Below are positions 33,313 through 41,387 of a DNA stretch of 64,000 nt, one piece after another (within the stretch, counting starts at the first letter, position 1; every line of letters begins with the position of its first letter). The notes below the pieces were generated by a model. The model did not search any database and was not told the DNA's origin. It saw only the letters and a program-made list of their open reading frames with translations. The DNA comes from an uncultured Anaerolineae bacterium (GTDB taxonomy: Bacteria > Chloroflexota > Anaerolineae > Promineifilales > Promineifilaceae): NCBI GenBank assembly GCA_905479495.1, contig CAJQMR010000002.1:124001-188000 (forward strand). The letters are read 5' to 3'. Position numbers and translations under genes: made by a program.

Positions 33313-33815
33313 TTGCAAGGGGAAGGTCATGGCAAATCAAAAGATGTTTATTGGCGAAAATGATATTACGCGGGAGATTATTGGGGCGGCAATTGAAGTG
33401 CATCGGACGCTAGGCGGTCCAGGGTTGTTGGAAAACGTGTATGAAGAAGCACTAAGTTGGGAAATGGCACATCGTGGTTTGCAGGTTGAAAGGCAATTGC
33501 AGGTTCCCATCAGCTACAAAGGGAATCCACTGACAAGCCCGCTGCGGCTCGATCTGCTTGTTGAGAAAAAGGTAGTGGTTGAATGCAAAGCAACCACGCA
33601 ATACAACAATATTTTCGAAGCTCAGTTACTGACTTACCTCCGCTTGCTCGATTTACGCGTCGGTTTAGTCATCAACTTCGGCGAAAAAACAATCAAACGC
33701 GGCATCCACCGCGTCGTCAACAAATTTGAACGATAATTTTGCATGAACAAATCTCAGAATAACAAAATAAGCGCAGTAAAAGTTTTTCTCTGCGCCTCCG
33801 CGCCTCTGCGTTAAA
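33279..33815. mobile_element. Inverted-repeat-bounded GxxExxY unit (537 bp) between purC and purE
   Basis: The left arm starts TTTAACGCAGAGACGCGGAG (33279-33304) and the right arm (33787-33815) is its reverse complement, TCTGCGCCTCCGCGCCTCTG within it. They agree at about 25 of 26 positions. One ORF, a GxxExxY protein, occupies the interior. The arms belong to the class E repeat family, also present at 36339 and 62417. The left arm overlaps the purC 3' end and the right arm ends 10 bp before purE, so the unit looks inserted into the pur operon. No target-site duplication could be identified with confidence. Confidence 0.75.
33329..33736 (+). CDS. GxxExxY protein, PD-(D/E)XK nuclease-like
   Basis: A 135-aa protein of the GxxExxY family (PDDEXK_3-type). 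The name motif is GLLENVY (32-38). The nuclease-like core reads LRLDLLVEKKVVVECKA, with Asp75, Glu85 and Lys87 as the D...ExK triad, and a downstream QLLTYLRLL helix. The biochemical role of the family is not established. ATG 33329 has AAGGGGAAGG upstream. The gene sits inside the inverted-repeat unit 33279-33815 and interrupts purC-purE, so it is probably cargo or mobilising enzyme of that unit rather than a purine enzyme. Confidence 0.88.
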   Translation: MANQKMFIGENDITREIIGAAIEVHRTLGGPGLLENVYEEALSWEMAHRGLQVERQLQVPISYKGNPLTSPLRLDLLVEKKVVVECKATTQYNNIFEAQLLTYLRLLDLRVGLVINFGEKTIKRGIHRVVNKFER

Positions 33816-33825
33816 GGGAAAAAAC

Positions 33826-34320
33826 ATGGGTGAACAACCATTGGTAGGCATCATCATGGGCAGTACGTCGGATTGGGAGACGATGCGGCATGCGGTGGAA
33901 ACGCTGGAACAGTTTGGCGTGCCGCACGAGGCCAAGGTGGTCTCCGCACACCGCACGCCGGAGCTGATGGCCGAATATGCCCAAAGCGCTGAGGCGCGGG
34001 GTTTGCAGGTAATTATCGCCGGGGCGGGTGGGGCGGCGCATTTGCCGGGCATGGTGGCGGCGCAGACGGTGCTGCCGGTGCTGGGCGTGCCGGTGCAAAG
34101 CCGCACGCTAAACGGGCTGGATTCACTGCTCTCCATTGTGCAGATGCCCGGCGGGGTGCCCGTGGGCACGCTAGCGATTGGCAAAGCTGGAGCCAAAAAT
34201 GCAGCTTTGTTGGCGATTGCCATTCTGGGCAATCAGCACCCTGAATTTCGCCAGAAGCTGCACGATTTCCGCCAATCGCAAACTGAAAAAGTTTTAGGCG
34301 ATACGTTACCATCGGAATAA
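33826..34320 (+). CDS. purE: N5-carboxyaminoimidazole ribonucleotide mutase
   Basis: Step 7 of purine synthesis (N5-CAIR to CAIR). 164 aa, complete class I Pur[14 protein letters not shown] (substrate loop), [21 protein letters not shown] and [21 protein letters not shown] 33826 has AAAGGGAAAA upstream, part of the right arm of the GxxExxY unit, so the insertion also supplies its leader. Works with PurK encoded 1.06 kb downstream. Confidence 0.95.
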   Translation: MGEQPLVGIIMGSTSDWETMRHAVETLEQFGVPHEAKVVSAHRTPELMAEYAQSAEARGLQVIIAGAGGAAHLPGMVAAQTVLPVLGVPVQSRTLNGLDSLLSIVQMPGGVPVGTLAIGKAGAKNAALLAIAILGNQHPEFRQKLHDFRQSQTEKVLGDTLPSE

Positions 34321-34442
34321 AAATCTACACATCACAAGATTGCTCGTTAACAACAAAAATCACCATTGGCGCGACCTGCCGTCTGCGTTAAAGTTCGAGG
34401 CGATTCAATAACTTAACCACTGAACAAGGCAGGACAAAACAG

Positions 34443-35369
34443 ATGTTTCTCAACGTACTCATCATCATTGCCAGCATTGCGGCGCTGGCGTATGGGGCCA
34501 CCTTCATTGTGGACTCCGCCGCGCGCATGGCACGACACTTTGGCGTCTCTGAACTCATCATCGGGCTGACGATTGTGGCTGTGGGCACCTCTGCCCCGGA
34601 ATTTGCGGTGACGATTAAAGCGGCCGTTTCTGGCCAGGCCAATATTTCGGTCAGCAACATCGTTGGTTCTAACATTTTTAACCTGGGTTTTATTTTGGGC
34701 GGCGTTGTCGCTGTGCGAGCCATCACTACGACGCCTAAGATTGTGTACCGCGATGGCGGGATGCTGGCTGGGGCAACGCTCATTTTGCTCTTTTTCATGC
34801 GCGATTTGCATTTGCAACCGTGGGAAGGTGCCGTTTTATTGGTGCTGCTGTTTGCCTATTTGCTTTATTTGTACACGCAACGGGACGTTGATTTGGAAGA
34901 AGTACCCGATGGCGATTTCCGCTGGCGTGACGTACCGTTGTTTGCGCTAGGTATTGCGATGGTGGTGCTTGGTGGCGATTATCTGGTTGAGTCAGCCACT
35001 GAAGTGGCGCAGCTGTTGGGTCTATCGGAATGGGTCATTGGCGTAACGATTGTGGCGGCGGGCACTTCTGCGCCGGAGATGGCTACCTCGCTGGTAGGCG
35101 TGCTGCGCGGCCATGCGAACATTTCGATTGGCAATCTGATTGGCAGCGATTTGTTCAATCTGTTGGGCGTGTTGGGGCTGGCAGGTGTGATCCAATCCCA
35201 GCCAATGGTGATTGATTCGGCCGGATTGAGCAGCTTGATGGTGCTCAGCGGCATGGTGATTTTTGTGGTGGCGTTGATGCGCGTGGGCTGGAAGCTCAAC
35301 CGTTGGGAAGGCTTTATGCTGATTTTAATTAATTTACTGCGCTGGATTTTGGATTTTTCATCGAAATAA
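34443..35369 (+). CDS. Calcium/sodium:proton antiporter-like (CaCA family)
   Basis: A 308-aa membrane protein with about 10 hydrophobic segments and the two inverted alpha-repeats of the CaCA superfamily: GTSAPEFAVTIKAAVSGQAN with VGSNIFNLG, and GTSAPEMATSLVGVLRGHAN with IGSDLFNLLG. This is the YrbG/Na+-Ca2+-exchanger-type bacterial group. ATG 34443 has GGCAGGA upstream. It sits between purE and purK, which it separates on the same strand; a purine-related role is not implied. Ion specificity inferred from family. Confidence 0.88.
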   Translation: MFLNVLIIIASIAALAYGATFIVDSAARMARHFGVSELIIGLTIVAVGTSAPEFAVTIKAAVSGQANISVSNIVGSNIFNLGFILGGVVAVRAITTTPKIVYRDGGMLAGATLILLFFMRDLHLQPWEGAVLLVLLFAYLLYLYTQRDVDLEEVPDGDFRWRDVPLFALGIAMVVLGGDYLVESATEVAQLLGLSEWVIGVTIVAAGTSAPEMATSLVGVLRGHANISIGNLIGSDLFNLLGVLGLAGVIQSQPMVIDSAGLSSLMVLSGMVIFVVALMRVGWKLNRWEGFMLILINLLRWILDFSSK

Positions 35370-35381
35370 GGTTTTGTTGTC

Positions 35382-36593
35382 ATGATTTTACCGGGTTCAA
35401 CGATTGGTGTTTTGGGGAGCGGCCAGCTGGGCCGCATGCTGGCGCTGGCCGCGAGGCGTTCCGGCTACAACATTCACGTCTTTTCCCCAGAAGCCAACTC
35501 GCCCACCGGGCAGGTGGCCAACCGGGAGTTTGTGGCGGCGTATGATGATTTGGACGCCGTGCGCCAATTTGCCCAAAGCGTGGATGTGGTGACCTACGAG
35601 TTTGAAAATGTGCCGCTGGCCACGGCCGAAGCGTGTGCCGCCATTGTGCCGCTGCGACCGGGGGCACAGGCGCTACGTGTGGCCCAAAACCGGCTGCGGG
35701 AGAAAACGTTCTTTGCCAACAACGGCCTGCCAACGGTTCCGTTTGCAGAGGTGCATTCCCTGGCTGATTTGCGGGCAGGCTTGATGGAGATTGGCTGCCC
35801 GGCGGTGTTGAAAACGGCCGTTTCCGGTTACGACGGTAAAGGACAAATCAAGATCAATCACCCGGATGAAGCAGCTGAGGCCTGGCAGTCGGTGGGCGAG
35901 GTGGACTGCATTTTGGAAGGTTGGATTGAATTTGAAAGAGAAGTGTCAATGGTGGCGGCGCGGGATGTGAACGGCCGTATTGCCCACTACAACCTCATCG
36001 AAAACGCGCACCACAACCACATTCTGGATGTCTCCGTTGCCCCGGCCAACGTGCCGCCGCAGGTGCTGGCCCAAGCGGAGGCGATGGTGCAAACTGTGCT
36101 GACGGCGCTGGATGTGGTCGGTGTGTTATGTGTCGAGTTTTTCCTTTGTGAGGATGGTCAACTGCTGCTGAACGAAATCGCGCCGCGCCCGCACAACTCT
36201 GGCCATCTCACCATCGAGGCGTGCGTGACCAGCCAGTTTGAGCAGCAGCTGCGCACCGTCTGCGGCCTGCCGGTGGGCGACACGACCTACCTGCGCTCGG
36301 CGGCGATGGCTAACTTGCTGGGTGATTTATGGGATTTTCAACGCAAAGGCGCAAAGGGGCAGAAGGAGCAAAGAAAAAAATCTGCACGCAATCTGCGTCA
36401 ATCTGCGAAATCTGCGGATAAATCTCCTGATTGGACGGCCGTTCTCACTGACCCCCACTTGAAGCTGCACCTGTACGGCAAAAAATCCGCCCGCCCCGGC
36501 CGCAAAATGGGGCATCTCACCGCGCTGGCAGACAGCGTAACTGAAGCAGAAAAGATTGTTAGAGGAGCGAGAGGGAGATTGGTAATTGAGTAA
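35382..36593 (+). CDS. purK: N5-carboxyaminoimidazole ribonucleotide synthase
   Basis: Step 6 of purine synthesis: AIR + HCO3- + ATP to N5-CAIR, ATP-grasp fold. 403 aa. Signatures: GVLGSGQLGRMLALAA, VLKTAVSGYDGKGQ, ILEGWIEFEREVS, and VEFFLCEDGQLLLNEIAPRPHNSGH. Two repeat tracts (class E then class D) are translated in frame at about residues 319-349 (RKGAKGQKEQRKKSARNLRQ) before the conserved C-terminal HLYGKKSARPGRKMGHL. The last codons and TAA stop come from a class C repeat. The enzyme is probably still active because all catalytic motifs remain. Confidence 0.94.
   Translation: MILPGSTIGVLGSGQLGRMLALAARRSGYNIHVFSPEANSPTGQVANREFVAAYDDLDAVRQFAQSVDVVTYEFENVPLATAEACAAIVPLRPGAQALRVAQNRLREKTFFANNGLPTVPFAEVHSLADLRAGLMEIGCPAVLKTAVSGYDGKGQIKINHPDEAAEAWQSVGEVDCILEGWIEFEREVSMVAARDVNGRIAHYNLIENAHHNHILDVSVAPANVPPQVLAQAEAMVQTVLTALDVVGVLCVEFFLCEDGQLLLNEIAPRPHNSGHLTIEACVTSQFEQQLRTVCGLPVGDTTYLRSAAMANLLGDLWDFQRKGAKGQKEQRKKSARNLRQSAKSADKSPDWTAVLTDPHLKLHLYGKKSARPGRKMGHLTALADSVTEAEKIVRGARGRLVIE
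36339..36426. repeat. Class E plus class D repeats inside purK
   Basis: CAACGCAAAGGCGCAAAGG (class E) runs directly into a tract of AATCTGCG units (class D). Read in frame near the C-terminus of PurK as a Lys/Arg/Ala/Ser-rich linker. Two repeat families are nested side by side. Confidence 0.82.
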
Positions 36594-36646
36594 TTGAGTA
36601 ATTAGGTAATTGGGCAATTACTCAATTACCTAATTACTCAATTACA
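36584..36646. repeat. Class C inverted repeat supplying the purK stop codon
   Basis: GTAATTGAGTAATTGAGTAA and CAATTACCTAATTACTCAAT form a hairpin. The first repeat unit is read as VIE followed by TAA, ending PurK. It may act as terminator or mRNA stabiliser between purK and purF. Confidence 0.88.
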
Positions 36647-36676
36647 GAATCATCGTTTCCCAAAGTAGAGTTAGAA

Positions 36677-38170
36677 ATGGATAACCTTGATTTTCACGAA
36701 AATGATAAGTTTCACGACGAGTGTGGCGTCTTTGGTGTGTATGCGCCGGAGCGCGAGGTGGCGCGGCTGACCTTTTTTGGCTTATATGCCTTGCAGCATC
36801 GCGGGCAGGAAAGCGCCGGGATTTCTACCTGCGACGGCCGTTCTGCCTACAGTCACAAAGGCATGGGGTTGGTGTCGCAGGTGTTTAATGAGGACAATTT
36901 ACGGCCGTTGCAGGGTCACATGGCCATCGGGCAAAATCGGTACTCCACCACAGGTGGTTCGCACTTGCGCAACGTGCAGCCCTACCTCATCGAGACAATT
37001 TATGGCCCGTTGGGTGTGGCGCACAATGGCAACCTGACCAACGCGCTGCACCTGCGTCACCAACTGCTTAAGCGGGGCGTGGGGCTGTCCTCCACCAGTG
37101 ATAGTGAAGTGATCACCCAGATGCTGGCCGCCCCGGCTGACGTCTGGAATCCAGCCAATGGCAATGGCAAAGAGAATGATCGCTGGGTGGCGCGCCTGCG
37201 GGCAATGATGGGCGTGGCTGAAGGGGCCTACTCGCTGACAATTCTGACGCGTGAAGCGATTTATGCTGTGCGCGATCCGTTGGGATTACGGCCGTTGTGC
37301 CTGGGGCAGCTTGGTGATGGCGGGTACGTCGTCGCCAGCGAATCTTGCGCCCTGCACACCATCGGGGCGGATTATCTGCGCGAAATCATGCCTGGTGAGA
37401 TTTTGCGCCTGGATCATGAAGGTGTCACTTCTTTTACAGGGGTCAAGTCACAGCAGCGCGGCCTATGTATTTTTGAATATGTCTACTTTGCCCGGCCCGA
37501 TTCTGTATTTGAAGGCCAGGTCATCCACGAAGTACGCCAGCAGTTGGGTCGCATGCTGGCCCGCGAAGCCCCCGTCGAGGCCGACGTAGTGGTTGGTGTG
37601 CCCGATTCGGCTACGCCCGCGGCTATTGGCTATAGCTTAGAGTCTGGCTTGCCGTTTACCGAGGGTTTAACGAAAAATCGCTATATCGGCCGGACCTTCA
37701 TCCAGCCTGATGATCAGCTGCGTAAAGAGGGCGTGCGCATCAAATACAATCCGCTGGAGGCCAACCTGAAGGGCAAGCGCGTCATTCTTATCGACGATTC
37801 GATTGTGCGCGGCAACACGGCCGGACCGCTGGTGCAACTCATCCGCGATGGTGGGGCCAAAGAAGTGCATGTGCGCGTTTCCTCGCCGCCGGTGCGCCAT
37901 CCTTGCTTCATGGGCATTGATATGGCCACGCGCAAAGACCTCATCGCCCACAAGTTGGACATTGAGGGTATTCGCCAGCGCATCGGTGCCGACAGCCTGG
38001 CTTACCTGAGCCATGAGGGCATGGTGGAGGCCGTCACCAAAGGCATTCGCCAGCAAACGGGCCACTGTACGGCCTGCTTCTCCGGCGATTACCCGATCCA
38101 GATTCCCGAATGGCTGTTTGATGATGATCGGGATCGGGAGAAGCTGATTTTTGAGGATATGTGGGGATGA
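36677..38170 (+). CDS. purF: Amidophosphoribosyltransferase
   Basis: Committed step of purine synthesis: PRPP + Gln to phosphoribosylamine. 497 aa of the Bacillus-type. Cys16 in DECGVFGVY is the expected N-terminal nucleophile after propeptide removal. The PRPP loop is VILIDDSIVRGNT. The C-terminal CTACFSGDYPI and internal Cys residues match the 4Fe-4S-cluster type. ATG 36677 is preceded by AGTAGAGTTAG, a weak ribosome site. Located between purK and the purDM fusion; class C and class B repeats occupy the two flanking spacers. Confidence 0.95.
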   Translation: MDNLDFHENDKFHDECGVFGVYAPEREVARLTFFGLYALQHRGQESAGISTCDGRSAYSHKGMGLVSQVFNEDNLRPLQGHMAIGQNRYSTTGGSHLRNVQPYLIETIYGPLGVAHNGNLTNALHLRHQLLKRGVGLSSTSDSEVITQMLAAPADVWNPANGNGKENDRWVARLRAMMGVAEGAYSLTILTREAIYAVRDPLGLRPLCLGQLGDGGYVVASESCALHTIGADYLREIMPGEILRLDHEGVTSFTGVKSQQRGLCIFEYVYFARPDSVFEGQVIHEVRQQLGRMLAREAPVEADVVVGVPDSATPAAIGYSLESGLPFTEGLTKNRYIGRTFIQPDDQLRKEGVRIKYNPLEANLKGKRVILIDDSIVRGNTAGPLVQLIRDGGAKEVHVRVSSPPVRHPCFMGIDMATRKDLIAHKLDIEGIRQRIGADSLAYLSHEGMVEAVTKGIRQQTGHCTACFSGDYPIQIPEWLFDDDRDREKLIFEDMWG

Positions 38171-38172
38171 TG

Positions 38173-38246
38173 CAGTGGTCAGTAATCAGTAATCGGTAAT
38201 CAGTAAACATCTACTGATTACCGACCACTGATTACCGATTACTGGT
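38173..38246. repeat. Class B inverted repeat between purF and purDM
   Basis: CAGTAATCAGTAATCGGTAA on the left and GATTACCGACCACTGATTAC on the right form a nearly perfect long hairpin filling the 88-bp spacer. Confidence 0.9.
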
Positions 38247-38258
38247 CGGGAATAAACA

Positions 38259-40592
38259 ATGACTAGATTGAAAGTTTTGGTAGTAGGTGGTGGGGGTCGC
38301 GAACATGCGTTAGCTTGGAAGCTGGGGCAGTCCGAAAGGGTAGGGCAGATTTTTGTGGCGCCGGGGAATGCGGGCACGGCCGTTTCTGCCCAAAATGTTG
38401 CGATTAGTGATAGCGATATCGATGAGCTGCTCAATTTTGCCCAGGAAAAACAGATTGATTTGACGGTGGTGGGGCCAGAGGTGCCGCTGGCGTTGGGGAT
38501 TGTGGATAGGTTCCAGGCAGCCGGTCTGGCAATTTTTGGCCCGACCCAGGCGGCGGCACAGTTGGAAGCGTCGAAGGCATTTGCCAAGGCATTTATGCAT
38601 GAGTTGGGCATTCCTACGGCCGTTTCCCAAACGTTCACCGATTATCACGCTGCGGTAGGGGCGCTTCGCGAAGCGCCCCTACAAGAGGGCATCGTGGTAA
38701 AAGCCAGCGGCCTGGCGGCGGGCAAAGGCGTGGTCGTTTGCGACGATGTGGCCCAAGCCGAAGCCGCGCTGCGCGAGATGCTGCTGGACGGTGCGTTTGG
38801 CACCGCAGGAGCCGAGGTGGTCATCGAGGAGCGGCTGAGCGGGCCGGAATTGTCGCTGCTGGTGCTGACGGATGGTAAAACGGCCGTTCCCCTCAGCCCA
38901 GCCCGCGACCACAAACGAGCTTACGATAACGATCAAGGGCCAAACACCGGCGGCATGGGGGCCTTCGCGCCGCCGCCCGACGTGGACGATGCCCTGATTG
39001 CCCAAATCATGCAAACCATCGTCCAGCCAACGATTGACGGCATGGCTGAGCGCGGCACGCCGTACGTCGGCGTGCTGTACGCCGGACTCATGCTCACCGC
39101 TGATGGTCCCAAGGTGATTGAGTTCAACTGCCGCTTTGGCGACCCGGAAACGCAGGTGGTGCTGCCGCTGCTGGCCAGCGATTTGGTGGAATTGATGCTG
39201 GCGTGCGTGAACGGCCGTCTCACCCCCGACATGGTTAAAATTCATTCCGGAGCCTGTGCCACCGTCGTCATGGCCGCGCCAGGTTACCCGGCCAGCTATC
39301 CCAAAGGATTACCCATTACTGGGCTGGACGACCTGCCAGATGATGTGATGGTGTTCCACGCAGGCACGGCTCAAAAAGATGGGCAGCTTGTTACCAGCGG
39401 CGGGCGGGTGTTGGCAGTGACGGCGCGCGGGGATGATTTGGAGACGGCCGTATCTCGTGCCTACGCAGGTGTCGCCCAAATTCATTTTGAGAAGGCACAT
39501 TACAGAAGGGATATTGGTGGAGATTGGCGATTAGAGATTAGAGATTCAACTCAATCTCCAAGCTCCAATCTCCAATCTCCATCTGCCTACGCGGCAGCGG
39601 GCGTGGATTTAGATGCTGGCAACCGGGCGACACAACTGATGAAAACGGCCGTACACAGCACCTTTGGTCCTGAAGTGCTCTCTGGCGTAGGTAGCTTTGG
39701 TGGTTTGTTTGACATAAGCGCGGCCAAAGAAATGGCGCAGCCGGTGCTGGTGGCTTCCACCGATGGCGTGGGTACCAAAACAATGGTCGCCGCCGCCATG
39801 AACCGTTGGGACACGATTGGTCAGGACATCGTCAACCATTGCCTTGACGACATTTTGGTGCAGGGGGCGAAGCCGCTCTTTTTCCTCGATTATGTGGCTT
39901 CGGCCAGGTTGAATCCAGAGCAGATAGCCACGGTGGTGGGCGGGATTGCCGCTGCCTGCCGCGAAGCGGGTGTGGCCCTGCTGGGCGGGGAAACGGCCGA
40001 AATGCCCGGCGTTTATCAGCAGGGCGAACTGGATTTGGTGGGCACGGTGGTTGGCTTGGTGGATCGCGCTCAAATTATTGACGGCACGCGCATTGCCGCT
40101 GGGGATGTAATTTTGGGGCTGCCCAGCAGCGGCCTGCACACCAACGGCTTTACGCTGGCGCGGCGGGCACTGCAAAATTTGGAGTGGACGGCCGTTCATC
40201 CCCAACTCAACGACACTATTGGTAACGTGCTGTTAACACCGCACCGCAGCTACCTGGCCGATGTGCAGGCGCTGCAAACCGTTGGTGTCGATATTCACGG
40301 ACTGGCCCACATTACCGGTGGTGGCCTGATCGACAATCCGCCGCGCATTTTCCCGGCGGGGCTGGGAGCGCGGTTGCGGCGCGGCAGTTGGCCGGTGCCG
40401 CCCATCTTCGATCTTATCCAGCAGCAGGGCAAAATCAGTAATGAAGAGATGGCTCATGTGTTTAACCTGGGGCTGGGGATGCTGGTGATTGTGCCTCAGG
40501 AGCAGGTAGAAAGGGCGGTTACGGCCGTTCCCCAAGCCCACCTCGTTGGTGAAATGATAGTGGGTATCGAGGGTGTTGTGTTTGAAGAGTAA
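38259..40592 (+). CDS. purD-purM: Bifunctional PurD-PurM fusion (GAR synthetase + AIR synthetase)
   Basis: 777 aa. Residues 1 to about 417 are phosphoribosylamine-glycine ligase (ATP-grasp; VVGGGGREHALAWKL, NTGGMGAFAPPP, EFNCRFGDPETQ), step 2. Residues about 443-777 are AIR synthetase (YAAAGVDLDAGN, VASTDGVGTKTMVA, GGETAEMPGVY, HITGGGLIDN), step 5. Both domains appear complete. They are joined by a class A inverted repeat (39511-39583) read as DIGGDWRLEIRDS...NLQSPS. Separate genes are usual in bacteria. The order D-M followed by purN recalls the eukaryotic GART trifunctional protein. A 28-bp perfect palindrome encodes VGALREAPLQ inside the PurD part. Confidence 0.94.
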   Translation: MTRLKVLVVGGGGREHALAWKLGQSERVGQIFVAPGNAGTAVSAQNVAISDSDIDELLNFAQEKQIDLTVVGPEVPLALGIVDRFQAAGLAIFGPTQAAAQLEASKAFAKAFMHELGIPTAVSQTFTDYHAAVGALREAPLQEGIVVKASGLAAGKGVVVCDDVAQAEAALREMLLDGAFGTAGAEVVIEERLSGPELSLLVLTDGKTAVPLSPARDHKRAYDNDQGPNTGGMGAFAPPPDVDDALIAQIMQTIVQPTIDGMAERGTPYVGVLYAGLMLTADGPKVIEFNCRFGDPETQVVLPLLASDLVELMLACVNGRLTPDMVKIHSGACATVVMAAPGYPASYPKGLPITGLDDLPDDVMVFHAGTAQKDGQLVTSGGRVLAVTARGDDLETAVSRAYAGVAQIHFEKAHYRRDIGGDWRLEIRDSTQSPSSNLQSPSAYAAAGVDLDAGNRATQLMKTAVHSTFGPEVLSGVGSFGGLFDISAAKEMAQPVLVASTDGVGTKTMVAAAMNRWDTIGQDIVNHCLDDILVQGAKPLFFLDYVASARLNPEQIATVVGGIAAACREAGVALLGGETAEMPGVYQQGELDLVGTVVGLVDRAQIIDGTRIAAGDVILGLPSSGLHTNGFTLARRALQNLEWTAVHPQLNDTIGNVLLTPHRSYLADVQALQTVGVDIHGLAHITGGGLIDNPPRIFPAGLGARLRRGSWPVPPIFDLIQQQGKISNEEMAHVFNLGLGMLVIVPQEQVERAVTAVPQAHLVGEMIVGIEGVVFEE
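38655..38682. repeat. 28-bp perfect palindrome inside purD
   Basis: GTAGGGGCGCTTCG followed by its exact reverse complement. Read in frame as VGALREAPLQ. GTAGGGGCG-type palindromes are a recognisable repeat type in several environmental genomes (recalled from general knowledge, not checked here). Confidence 0.85.
39511..39583. repeat. Class A inverted repeat at the PurD/PurM junction
   Basis: GGAGATTGGCGATTAGAGAT units on the left and CAATCTCCAAGCTCCAATCT on the right, with loop TCAACT. It forms the interdomain linker of the fusion protein. Confidence 0.88.
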
Positions 40593-40593
40593 G

Positions 40594-40668
40594 ATTCCGC
40601 AGATTACACAGATTTTCGCAGATTAAAGTAAAAAATCTGCGTTCATCTGCAAAATCTGCGGATAAATA
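40594..40668. repeat. Class D inverted repeat between purDM and purN
   Basis: CCGCAGATTACACAGATTTT and AATCTGCGTTCATCTGCAAA fold into a hairpin that fills the spacer. Same family as the tract in purK. Confidence 0.88.
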
Positions 40669-40685
40669 TTGTAGGAGAGTTTGCG

Positions 40686-41285
40686 TTGGAACTTCCGCGT
40701 TTGGTGATTTTAATTTCGGGGTCAGGCAGTAATTTGCAGGCAATTTTGGATGCGATTGAGGACGGCACGATAACGGCCGTTCCTAGTCTCGTCGTCTCTA
40801 ATCGCCAAAAAGCATACGGGTTGGTTCGCGCCGAACAAGCAGGTGTGCCCACAGCCTATTTCCCTTTCAAACCGTATCGGGATGCGGGTAAAGCGCGGGA
40901 ACAGTATGATGCAGATTTGGCGGAATTGATACGGCCGTATCGGCCCGATCTCATCATTTTGGCAGGGTGGATGCATATCCTCAGCGCCGCCTTTCTGAAG
41001 CATTTTCCTAACAAGGTTATCAACTTGCATCCAGCGCTGCCGGGCCAGTTTGCCGGGACCCACGCCATCCAACGTGCCTATGAAGCGTACCAGCGTGGTG
41101 AAATTGACCATACTGGCTGCATGGTTCACCTTACAATTCCAGAGGTAGATGCAGGGCCGGTCATTGCCCAGGCGGAGGTGCCCATCTTGCCAGAAGATAG
41201 TTTGGCTGATCTGGAAGCGCGCATGCACCAGACGGAACATGGATTGTTGGTAACGGCCGTACGCCGTGTTTTAGCTGAGCATTAG
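40686..41285 (+). CDS. purN: Phosphoribosylglycinamide formyltransferase (folate-dependent)
   Basis: Step 3 of purine synthesis: GAR + 10-formyl-THF to FGAR. 199 aa. Signatures: LVILISGSGSNLQAILDAI, catalytic Asn/His region VINLHPALPGQF, and TGCMVHLTIPEVDAGPVIAQ. The start is TTG 40686, supported by GTAGGAGAG about 9 nt upstream and by the family N-terminus; no ATG precedes the first motif. Last purine gene of the cluster; purH, purB and purA are not in the window. Confidence 0.93.
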   Translation: MELPRLVILISGSGSNLQAILDAIEDGTITAVPSLVVSNRQKAYGLVRAEQAGVPTAYFPFKPYRDAGKAREQYDADLAELIRPYRPDLIILAGWMHILSAAFLKHFPNKVINLHPALPGQFAGTHAIQRAYEAYQRGEIDHTGCMVHLTIPEVDAGPVIAQAEVPILPEDSLADLEARMHQTEHGLLVTAVRRVLAEH

Positions 41286-41303
41286 CCGATCATTTTGCAG
41301 CTG

Positions 41304-41331
41304 TTCTACCCCCTGATGACTGTGTTATAAT
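41304..41331 (+). promoter_or_regulatory. Possible promoter for yebC-ruvCA
   Basis: TATAAT (41326-41331) preceded 16 bp upstream by the weak TTCTAC (41304-41309), about 55 bp before the yebC start. The -10 is perfect; the -35 is poor. Confidence 0.45.
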
Positions 41332-41387
41332 ATGCCCTCAACATCCCAATTATCGGATAAATTTTTGTATAAAGTTGGAGAGTAACT

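Noticed and set aside
33279..33815. Classical insertion sequence with transposase
   Set aside because: The only ORF is a 135-aa GxxExxY protein, not a DDE, HUH or serine transposase; called a mobile unit only provisionally.
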